From Prorocentrum cordatum (Eukaryota > Sar > Dinophyceae > Prorocentrales > Prorocentraceae): a DNA stretch of 64,000 bases. Below, one piece after another: positions 39,301 through 47,000 of the stretch (position 1 is its first letter; every line of letters begins with the position of its first letter). A program made the position numbers and the translations under genes. Where the stretch lies: positions 992,170-1,056,169 of the forward strand of contig CAUYUJ010014615.1 in assembly GCA_963575745.1 (NCBI GenBank), in the 5' to 3' direction. The notes under the pieces are model-generated. The model had not been told where the DNA came from. It made no database searches and saw nothing but the letters and a program-made list of their open reading frames with translations.

Positions 39301-41989
39301 GATCATTGGCGAGCGGATTCTCAAGCAGCAGCAGACGAGAGCAGCAGCAGCACGAGATCAACGACCACAACACCTGTATCCTGGGATGCTGGTATGTGTA
39401 TGGAGATGTGGCAAGCAGGCTAAACAACCAGCACCAGCAGGACCACGACATCATGGGATTGACAAGGGCAGATGGTTTGGACCAGGTACCATCCTCGGGG
39501 TGCAGACGACCAAGACAAGCGACGGGACGCTCGTTCAATCCAGAAAGGTATGGGTCGTGATGGGGTCGAGGCTGTGGAGGTGTGCACCCGAACAACTACG
39601 AGCGGCAAGTCCAAGAGAAGAAGAGATGTTCTTCGAGGAAAAGCACACACCCTGGACATTCGTGGAAGGACTGGAGAGTCTCAACAAGGGGGATGTGATT
39701 TCCGTGGACAAAGAGGACGCGCCGATGAATGAGGAGACCTACACACCGGAGACCACAGCTCGTGCACCAGAAGACGGAGACAAGGAGGACCACTGGGAAG
39801 AAGGTGAGTTCGAAGGACGACCTGCACACATCAGAGTACATTTACGACCGAGAGTGGCGTTGTTTACGCTAAGAGGCTTCAGAGCCAAACCGGAAAAGAC
39901 GACCATGGAAAGGATCACCGTGATCAGGTATGAGGACGGATCCGAGGAGACGGTCAAGGACGACAACTGGAAAGTGCATGGGAAGTCTACGAGGTCAATG
40001 GGACGACGCTGGACTGGCAGGACCTACCTGTTTCCCATCACGGACAAGCCAGAGGAGATGAAGGTAGACCAGAACGCCAAGGAGGTGATCCATGAGAAGG
40101 CGAAGAAGATGGTCGTGGAGCAGGTACCGGAGACCCATGGGGACAATGGGAAAGACCAGCCGTCAGTGGATGACATCGAGAGCGAGAAGGTAGAGAACAC
40201 GAAACAGACAACTGCAGGAGGAGCAGATCTCAAAAAACGGATCGTCGAGAAGAGAAAAGTCAAGACCGACCTGTTCGAAAAGACGAAGAGGAGGGTCAGG
40301 ATGCGGACCAACTTCGGACCAGCACTGAGGAGCTACAGTGCCTTCTTCAATGACAAGATCGCGGACGGTGACCAGATGGACTGGGACAAGCTCGACTGGG
40401 AGAACTTCGACGTGGCGGCATGGGCTGCTACGGAGATCCAGGAGGACCTGGAGATCCCGACGGGGATCGACTACATCGAGGTAGCGTTCGAGGCGTTCGA
40501 CGCGAACAGTATGAACAAGTTCACGAGGCAGCCGGAGCAGTACATCACCAAGGCGATGAAGAAAGGAAGGTCTGAGGCAAGTGTCAAGCACATGACCGAC
40601 GAGCAGAAGAGTCTGATGAAGGTGGCGAAGCTGGTCGAGGTGAGAGACTGGATCGCCAACGACGTGCTGGAGAGGTTACCGCCACACATCAAGCCGAAGT
40701 CGTCGGACGTCCTGAAGACGCGCTGGGTACTCACCTGGAAGAAGGACGAAGCGACAGGAGGCAGCCGAGCAAAGGCGAGACTGGTAGTGCTGGGATATCA
40801 AGATCCTCGGCTAGGAGAAGAACCAGTGGCATCGCCGACCATGACCAGGAGAGCTCGGAACATGATCTTCCAGCTTACGGCCATGAAGAAGTGGAAGCTG
40901 AAGAAGGGGGACGTCAAGGCCGCTTTCCTGCAAGGAAAAGGGATGCCAGACGACAAGCCGACCTACATCGAGGCCAACGATGAGCTGGCGGAGGAGTTCG
41001 GAGTACCTGGAGGGACAGCGGTGAGACTAAAGAAGGCAGTGTACGGACTATGTCAAGCACCAAAGTCGTGGTACGAGAGCGTGGACACCCTGATGGAGCA
41101 GCTCGGTGGACAACGATGCGTGTCGGACCCGTGCGTCTGGGTTTTCAGCGACGAGAACAACAACGTGTTCGGGGTAGTTGGCACACACGTGGACGACTTC
41201 CTGATCGCCGGAGATGGTGGAGTTCGATGGCGAGAGATCGAGGTGAAGCTGCAGAAGGCGTTCCGCTGGACTCCATGGGAGGAAGGAAGCTTCAAGCAGA
41301 CCGGACTGTCGGTCATGCAGACGGCCAGCAGCGAGATCACCATACACCAGAAGGAGATCATCGACAACATCACCGAGATCAACATCGGACAAGAGCGTCG
41401 CAAACAACGGGACCAGAAGCTGACGGATAAGGAGATGACGATGCTTCGGGGTGCACTGGGCGAGATCCAGTGGGTGGCGACGCAGACGATGCCGAAATAT
41501 CAGGCGCAGTGCTCAATATATCAGAGCAGTGGACCGACGGCGACAGTGGAGACGCTCTTCGGGATCAACAAGCTGATCAGACAGATGAAGAACGATCACG
41601 GCTACAAGCTGAAGTTCGAGAGTTTCGAGGGAGAAGGAGTGGTCGTAGGCTGGAGTGATGCAGCCTGGGCGAATCGACCAGACGGGCTCTCGACAGGAGG
41701 ATATGTGATCGGGATTGCGCCAGCGGACATTCTGAACGGCAAGCGGGCCCCAGTTGGATGGGTTTCGCATCGCAGTGGTAAGCTACAGCGTGTGGCCAGG
41801 AGTTCGTTGGCGGCCGAGGTTCAGGCACTGACAGTGACAGAGGACGAGCTTTTCATGGTAAGAATGATGTGGGCCGAGCTGAACGGTTTTGTTTCGGACG
41901 TGGCCGTGGGAACCGCGAGCGAGAGCAAGACGGCAGCCGATGCTGGAGGGCGTGAAGCAGGTACGATCGTGCCTGTGCGTGGACGCTAA
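36347..41989 (+). CDS. Pol of element 1: methyltransferase-like module, integrase, RT, RNase H
   Basis: Open from the codon after UAG 36262 in the same frame as gag; the first 1.2 kb is of doubtful coding value. From 37566: methyltransferase-like module with WGSLPCTAVSALHN (37886), EWPRNCHGWK (38062), DGCQVGVVN (38138), KPWTLWTS and YPARMARIIW. Integrase: HRNTGH...CSSC finger (38540-38655), core GIDVKEIV, RLDPEGAF and GIAERAI (D, D, E at 38730, 38933, 39040). RT: KTRWVLTWK (40715), KGDVKAAFLQG (motif A, 40906), YGLCQAPKSWY, THVDDFLIAGDG (motif C, 41183). RNase H: VVGWSDAAWANRP and SSLAAEVQAL. The frame leaves the RNase H domain near 41940 and ends at 41989. All main catalytic residues are kept. 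Confidence 0.9.
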   Translation: MRAEEGTESKRVPFETSEDVNFITETTEDFVGTGLEIRPTSSERERVSSTCASPTRTTARSRTASTSTRFRRFSAIQTTPTRSKYVTTDTCETSFRGSQRPESISNGFEKTPKPPEMKVTDVLHEKCKVPQIIMNDGGGDADCDPQRGGSKSRFQWINAKRVKAIRDDARGGSGGFDARSRRPDRQQQAPQHQEGPRPRRWFRTSEGQWRPTATTDRSRAMGQADHRRMDDTGSSGPTTGLGQSGGCQRERRSLHGQALLRRARHDTPAGEARQRIQGELQVREMRAGHAVHPEARGDGQVQAEGSSGTDRGKNQDRRSDEGEGHQREGDVGEREPDQDRRGVFGGLIREGRRIRGGGDAVPEHRSDEQGRHDVRPDARQHQAEDGPTDSQEEEGVSPGGGACGSLRTDLDVPSGDDDVITFGIDVEYHKEEITLKDYSWVLEQVTEAGMATDLYVKQLIEFCTEEDSQLGKVAEEREDAEIIRITRKDADLSTKHGLELAKNLAVKNPGADIWGSLPCTAVSALHNGYIGRQHGQYWKKLEARKKNLKKIVNHFMEVSRIVEDNGGDVHFEWPRNCHGWKYFPELIEFFGEMGMEKVNFDGCQVGVVNTKGEPIYKPWTLWTSRKKLATALSGKRCPDPQGHGHAECCGKDATLSGKYPARMARIIWRNIVEPPKLMGMIEELRQEEALANDNKEMFDHERELELTSDEQQQWNDLPALKQNELMKAAMRLHRNTGHRPQRVMIRILRRRGASATTIAAVKQIKCSSCIENQIPRPRPAAVLEPARDLWQVVGIDVKEIVGNDQIKRKYLVIVDEASKLTLAVKIFSIPAQESRNCTAKELLDAFRGHWSDRYGMPSVLRLDPEGAFVSHEFYDNIAGEGVQVDPCATQAHWQNGIAERAIKTVFECAKAMHRDHETDLEAAVHAAVEAHNTVERVDGYSPSQWAFGRDKNWSGTLKKEDHLDVVKCTNQSYMENLSKRVLASKIIGERILKQQQTRAAAARDQRPQHLYPGMLVCVWRCGKQAKQPAPAGPRHHGIDKGRWFGPGTILGVQTTKTSDGTLVQSRKVWVVMGSRLWRCAPEQLRAASPREEEMFFEEKHTPWTFVEGLESLNKGDVISVDKEDAPMNEETYTPETTARAPEDGDKEDHWEEGEFEGRPAHIRVHLRPRVALFTLRGFRAKPEKTTMERITVIRYEDGSEETVKDDNWKVHGKSTRSMGRRWTGRTYLFPITDKPEEMKVDQNAKEVIHEKAKKMVVEQVPETHGDNGKDQPSVDDIESEKVENTKQTTAGGADLKKRIVEKRKVKTDLFEKTKRRVRMRTNFGPALRSYSAFFNDKIADGDQMDWDKLDWENFDVAAWAATEIQEDLEIPTGIDYIEVAFEAFDANSMNKFTRQPEQYITKAMKKGRSEASVKHMTDEQKSLMKVAKLVEVRDWIANDVLERLPPHIKPKSSDVLKTRWVLTWKKDEATGGSRAKARLVVLGYQDPRLGEEPVASPTMTRRARNMIFQLTAMKKWKLKKGDVKAAFLQGKGMPDDKPTYIEANDELAEEFGVPGGTAVRLKKAVYGLCQAPKSWYESVDTLMEQLGGQRCVSDPCVWVFSDENNNVFGVVGTHVDDFLIAGDGGVRWREIEVKLQKAFRWTPWEEGSFKQTGLSVMQTASSEITIHQKEIIDNITEINIGQERRKQRDQKLTDKEMTMLRGALGEIQWVATQTMPKYQAQCSIYQSSGPTATVETLFGINKLIRQMKNDHGYKLKFESFEGEGVVVGWSDAAWANRPDGLSTGGYVIGIAPADILNGKRAPVGWVSHRSGKLQRVARSSLAAEVQALTVTEDELFMVRMMWAELNGFVSDVAVGTASESKTAADAGGREAGTIVPVRGR
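36750..37565 (+). CDS. Alternative-frame ORF in the pol linker of element 1, Cys-pair domain
   Basis: ATG-started 271-aa frame overlapping the pol frame. Its composition (TIGEWMTLDRRDLRLDWDRA, YKVSYKCVRCELVMLYIPK, KHGATGRYRQKGALGPT) looks more like real protein than the Arg/Gln-rich pol frame over the same bases. A CVRC pair preceded by HDTTHPLARH may be half of a zinc ribbon; the rest is lysine/glutamate-rich and ends EPVGP. It probably encodes the N-terminal part of the module that continues in the pol frame from 37566, one base back, so a shift lies near the G5 run at 37544-37548. Alternatively it is a separate small protein. Confidence 0.5.
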   Translation: MMVAVMLIAIRNVVAQNPGFSGSTPNGSRPSGTMPGAAAAASTPAADVPIDSNKHRNIKKDQGLDGGSGHRRGSGDRQRRQTDPERWGKRTIGEWMTLDRRDLRLDWDRAEAANEKDDRYTGKPCYGEHDTTHPLARHANGYKVSYKCVRCELVMLYIPKHGATGRYRQKGALGPTVGKIKIEEVTKEKVTKEKATSERESRTKIEEVSSEDSFEKAGESEEEETPYPSTDQMSKADMMFDQMRDSTKRRTDPPTRRKKKESPQAGEPVGP

Positions 41990-42398
41990 GAGCATCTACG
42001 ACTGTCTGGCCAAGCAGGTGCAGATGCAGAGCCTGGCCGAGAAACGGACGGCGCTCGAGCTGATGGCCTTCGAGAAGTGCATCAACGAGACAGAGTTGAT
42101 TGTGCGGTGGTGCCACTCCGAGGCCAACCTGGCCGACAGCTTGACAAAGACGACAGCTACAGGGCCCATCGACCTGTACATGAAGACGTGGAGCTGGGCA
42201 CTGGTAGACGACGACGAGCAGCTCAGTGCCAAGACGCGTAAGGAGCGCGGGATGAGCAGGTTCGAGAACAGCAAGGATATCTCTGGCCTCATCAAGATGG
42301 CATTCATGAAAGTGGGAGTGTCGTTACCATATGCAGCAGATGGTGATGACAATGATGACGATAACATGATAGTGAGTGAGCCGACATCCTATGGCTGA
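41940..42398 (+). pseudogene. RNase H C-terminal part of element 1, after frameshift
   Basis: In another frame than pol, CLCVDAKSIYDCLAKQ (last catalytic Asp), EKRTALELMAFEKC, IVRWCHSEANLADSLTK and an acidic tail to the stop at 42396-42398. CHSEANLADSLTK corresponds to the copia motif normally read as HTxxQLADxLTK. A single indel between about 41930 and 41985 explains the break. The remaining 150 bases to the 3' LTR are non-coding. Confidence 0.85.
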
Positions 42399-42548
42399 CG
42401 CCGCTGTGCTGCAGTTGCCTGTCCTGTTGCCTGTCTGATGGCCTGTTCTATTGCGTGTTTTATTTTCTGAGACGCACCAGAGCGGGTGCGGACGTTTCGA
42501 GGCTCTAAGCCATTTCCATGGAGTAGCTGCATTAAAGATTTCTGGGGA

Positions 42549-42933
42549 TGCGAACTCAATCGTGTCCGTTTCGTTTCCGTAAGTGCGAGACGAGTGTCAT
42601 TTGCAGCTATCCGTAATCATGGTGGCTTAGGGGCCCCTTGAGCCGCCTTTTGGGCGGTCAGACACATTACTTGCTGGTTCCAGAGAGCCAGCCAGATTAT
42701 CGAGATTAAATATCAGAATATTCAGACAAAGAGATTTCCCTGGGACAGATTCGAGGGCTGGCTATCTGGAGAATACCCGGACTGCGTGCAGACCAACGCT
42801 TGCGGCGAGGAGAGATATACATATTTGGCTTCGCGCTTGCTGAGGTAAAAGAGAGCTTGAGATCCACGGACCTAGAGAGAGTTGACGACATTGCATCAAC
42901 ACTTATTCAGAGACACCTATCGGTGAACCTGCA
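42549..42933 (+). repeat. 3' LTR of element 1
   Basis: 385 bp, three differences from 33738-34122. A short purine run GGGGA (42544-42548) directly before it may be the plus-strand primer tract. Followed by the target duplication GGAGG. Confidence 0.97.
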
Positions 42934-43257
42934 GGAGGGGAGGGGAGAGAGGGGAGGGGATGGGAGGGGAGGGGAGAGGAGAAGAGGGAGGGGAGGGGAG
43001 GGGAGGGGGAAGGGATGGGATGGGAGGGGAGGGGATGGGATGGGAGGGGATGGGAGGGGAAAGGAGGAAAGGAGGGGAGGGGAGGGAGGGGAGAGGAGGA
43101 AAGGAGGTGAGGGAGGGGAGCAAGGGGAGGGAGAGGAGGGGGGGAGAGGCGAGCAGGGAGGGAGGGGACTCGCCCGCCCCGCTGGGCCTACGGCAGCCGC
43201 GCCAGGGGTGCCGGACGTCACTGCGCAGCAGTCCGTCCTCCCTTCCAGGGGGGGGGG
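42934..43257. repeat. GGGGA/GGGAT minisatellite and spacer between the two copia elements
   Basis: GGAGGGG, GGGGATGG and related units to about 43170, then about 85 bases of unique GC-rich sequence and a G-run up to element 2. The same GGGGA repeat lies left of element 1 (33696-33737), which shows element 1 went into this repeat. Confidence 0.9.
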
Positions 43258-43522
43258 TGCAGACCCAATACTGCGTGAGGGGTCTGAATGCGATGATAAC
43301 CGCGAGGTTGTTATTGTCAGCGATGACGTAAAAGTATCTGCGAAGATATCAGCAATGATAGGCGATTGATGTTGCTTAGCGGCACCTGCGAGGTGTCTAC
43401 CGATACGCCCAAGCTCAAGGGCCCTTAAAGGATTGAACCCAAATAGTTACGAAAGAGCATATGCTTGCTGGCATGCTATGCTACACTGCTTACATATCAG
43501 CACTGACACTATTTATTTCACA
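43258..43522 (-). repeat. 3' LTR of element 2
   Basis: 265 bp, repeated at 51463-51727, TG...CA ends. In element sense it carries AAGGGCCCTTGAGC (complement of about 43416-43429), a motif also found in the element 1 LTR. Confidence 0.96.
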
Positions 43523-43596
43523 CTCGTGCAGAATTCTTCTGCTCTGTGCATCTGCCACTATATCGCATTTAGACGTGGTGATGGCACGTCAACGAG

Positions 43597-44091
43597 CTAA
43601 AATGAAACCAGGCGCACTGCGCGCTTGAAAAGTGAGCCGGCACTGGTCAGGTGTGCCTCGTGCTCTCTGGCCTGGTCCGTCGGCTCTTGATGCTGCAAAG
43701 CGAGACGTGTGTCTCGCAGCACTGCCCTGATGGCACTGCCGTCCGATCGCTTGGTGAACTGATCACCGAGCTGCTGATCAGTCGGAACCCAAAAGAGGGG
43801 TAGTTGGCTGCGCTGATCGTCAGCGACAAACTCGTTGCTAACTTCCTCTTCTAGTGACTCCTTGAGGCCCACTAGGTCGAGCAAAAGGCGCCGCTCTGAC
43901 GGGAGCTTGGAATAACCGTCTTTATGCATCGTATCGTACAAGCTGGCGCAATCTGTGACCTGAGCGAGCGGCAACAGACTCGGCGGGATGTCCTCTGGAT
44001 GGGCATCCGGAATCTCTAGCGAAGCGAAAACACAGCGTGTAATCTGAGCACAGCCTAGAGCGTCTACTGCCGACATCGTTTCGGCTGCCAA
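43597..44091 (-). pseudogene. RNase H C-terminal part of element 2, cut off by a stop
   Basis: Same frame as pol, separated only by UGA at 44098-44100. Reads LAAETMSAVDALGCAQ just after the stop, LAQVTDCASLYDTM (catalytic Asp), SERRLLLDLVGLKES and LFWVPTDQQLGDQFTK, the copia RNase H end motif, stopping at 43597. The expected residue at the stop is Arg (KRVCRST-like); CGA to TGA at a CpG explains it. Confidence 0.88.
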
Positions 44092-44097
44092 CGTAGA

Positions 44098-47000
44098 TCA
44101 GCAAACTCTCTTGATGCTGCCCGATCTCCAATCAACAATTCCTGCTCGAGCTCGATCTCCGCGTAGTAGCTTGGCTTCTGCGAGAAAACTCACGTAGCCG
44201 GCCTGCGAGCGAATCTGGATCTTCTTGTCCTTACTGGTTGCCCCCGCGGTCTTGGCGAGCAACTTGGAGATGGCGCCTTCAGCGGGCTCGTCAGCGTTGG
44301 CCCAACTGGCGTCGTGGTACGTCACCAGGCACAGAGGTCCACGTAACTTAGGGAACTCCAAACCCACGTCCGCGTGCTTCCGCGCCAACTTGATGAGCCT
44401 GTTCGTCTCGAACAAGTCCTGGATGGTGGGCTTGTTCTGGGTCCGCTGCCCCATGGCCACTCCAGCTGCCAGGTCGGGACGAGTCTGCGATGAAAACCAC
44501 CCGAGCGCTCCGAGTGCGGAGCGGTTGTCCGAGAACTCGGCTGGCGTAGCATCTGACGACAGGTCCGTCTTGCGCTCCTTGCTGAGCGGAATCTCCTCGA
44601 TGGTGTTCGCGTACTCGGTCTGTCGTAGATGCAGTACTTCCTCTTGATCTCGCCAGGCCTGCTTGCCGCACAAGGTAAAAGGCAAGCCTCGCCAGTCGCC
44701 CCAGGGCAAAAGCTTGTGAAGCCTGTCGTAGAGGCCCGGGTACTTGTGCGAGATCCCCAGCAGCAGGTCGTCCACGTGGGCGACCACCACCGCGCAGAGC
44801 TCACCGTGCTGGTCGTAGCCGTAGTACAGCGCTGGGTCTAGCGAGTGCTGGTGTAGGCGAAACACGTAGTTGTCGCTCAGCTTCTCCTCCACCGCCAGCA
44901 GTGTCCTCTTGAGCTTCGCCCACCATTGTCTCGGTGCCGTGGCCAGCCCGAAAACTCCCTTGAGGATTTTGATCAGCTGCTTCGGGTTCAGCCCAGGCAA
45001 ACCTTCGCGAGGCTGGGCCATGCACAGCTGCTGGTCGGGCTGCTCGTCGCCTTGCATGAAAGCCGCCTCCACGTCCGCCGCGTAGATCTCCAGGTCGAAC
45101 CTCTGGCAGATGGTGAAGAACAGCATGGTCGAGTTGCGGGTGACCGTGGGCGCGTCCGTCCGCAGGTCGCCCTGAGCGAGGCGCGGGTCCATCTGACCCC
45201 CGACGCAGAGTCGGGCCTTTGCCTTGACCGGCAGCGGATGCTTGTCGGTCCGCAGCGGGGCGTTCTTGTCCCGGTACACGAACCGGCTGGGCAGGATGAG
45301 GCTGGGCTTGATCACGCCCCTGATCGCCTCGGACTCCTCGATGGAGAGTACCTGACAAGAGCCATACTTCTGCCACTCGCTCCACTGCTTGGCGGCCGCC
45401 TCCCTGAAGAGCTCCCGATCGGAGTCCTTGATGGCCCTCCAGTTGATCTCCTTGTCGGACTGCTTGCGCTTGATCCTCTCGGTCACGATGGAGGTTTGCA
45501 ATACTTGTCTTGGAGCCGACCTCGAACGTTGGCGGGCTCCTCCTGCTTCGGGTCCGGCCGCTGCCTCCTGATCGGGGGCCGCCGCGCGGTCCCGCGAAGT
45601 TGCCCTTGCGGGCAGGGCGCCAGAGCCTGCGTTCTTCCTCTCGGTCTGGAGTCGCTTGAAGGCCGGGCCGAAGTCGCCGCTGTCCCCTCCGTCGAAGGTA
45701 GCTCGACGTCGTCGGAACTCGTCAGGGCCGTAGGTTCGCTCTTCTTCAGCTTGTTGCGGAACGTCGGCGGGCAGCACCTGGATCTGCTCCTGCTGGGGCG
45801 GATCCTCGGAGACGTTCAACTTGAGGTCGCTGTCGTCCGGGTTGTCGATGAATTCCCGCCACGCCTGCTCCATCTCGTCTGGCTTGACCTCGGGCTCGCC
45901 AGGCGCCGGGCGGATGTCCTCCACCTGAGCCTCTTCTTGTTCGAGCGAGTCGCGAGCCCGATTGAGCTCGGCCACGGCCTGACCGATCTCGTCCCTGCCG
46001 TTCGGGAACCAGACGTCGTCCGGAGCGAGTGCCTTGATGTGCTCCGGGGCCACCAGCATGGTGTGCCCTCCTAGCGAGACCCAGGTGTTCTCGCCTTGGT
46101 GGCCGATGACTACGCACGGCCCTCGCCAGATGCCCTTCTTGGCGTTGCGGTTGTGCTGCTCCTTCTGCTCCTTCTTCTTGACCTGGCGAAAGACGTAGCA
46201 CATCTCGCCCACTGACAAGGGCGTCGCCGCCGTGCGCGCGCGAGCCAGCATAGCTCGCCGGAGCTGGTCGTCGTTCTGCATCCTCATGAACGACTCGCGC
46301 GCCGCCGTCCGAATGGCATATCGGCGGCGAATCTTCTCGTCGTTGGCCGCGAGGCTGTGGGCGCTGTAGTTGGCCGTGTCGTCGACTAGGTCTCCAGGCA
46401 TCTTGGGGTCGCGTCCCAGCACCCACTGCGCGGGGCTGAAGCCTGCTCGCCTTCTCAGCGAGTTCTTCGCGCCCGATACCATGGTGGCCAGCGTCCGCAT
46501 CTCGTCCTCGCCCCTGATCGACGAGTGCTCGATCGTCCTCGCCGCGAGCTCCTTCCACCAAGCTCCCTGGCGTTCCACGCGACCGAGCTGCCAATGTGCC
46601 TGACCAGCGATGGGCAGCTGCACCGTGTTGAATGACTGGAACAGCTCGCTGAGGGCGCCGCCGAACCCCTTCTCCATGTCGAAGTGAACTCGGTCGGGTA
46701 CGCCCGCCCAAGAGGCCCAGCACCTCTCGAACGCGGCAGCGATCTCCTGGCTGGTGTGGCGACCGATCAGCGTCGCGACATGGAAGGTGGTGGCCAGGTC
46801 GACGATGCTGAAATACCAGTAGCTCTTGCCGTCGACGTCCTTGAGCTCGAAGCAGTCGAAGCCGAGGTCGTCTCCAAAATCTTGCACGAAGTGGAGGTGC
46901 GCTGGTCTCCTCGCGCTCGGGCGCTGCCGCGAGCGGCACACCCCGCAGATCAGCCCCTTGACGGCCTGGACGGTGGCCGACTTAGCGCCTTTGAGTCGCA

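Larger units (their letters stand above)
33738..42933 (+). mobile_element. Nearly complete Ty1/copia LTR retrotransposon (element 1)
   Basis: Two 385-bp LTRs starting TG and ending CA differ at three positions (33856, 33897 and 34012 in the left copy). The 5-bp target duplication is GGAGG (33733-33737 and 42934-42938). A tRNA-type primer site follows the left LTR. Inside are gag, CCHC, protease, a methyltransferase-like module, integrase, RT and RNase H in copia order. Defects: a UAG after the protease, mixed frames in 36263-37565 and a frameshift in RNase H. High LTR identity means recent insertion. The target was a GGGGA repeat. Confidence 0.96.

Noticed and set aside
43390-43416. Spliced-leader-like sequence in the element 2 LTR
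   Set aside because: ACCGATACGCCCAAGCTCAAG shares its ends with the leader but lies antisense to the element and the middle does not match.
44225-46074. Plus-strand frames of up to 382 codons across element 2
   Set aside because: Antisense shadows of the RT and integrase coding sequence, which is GC-rich and so free of stops on the other strand.
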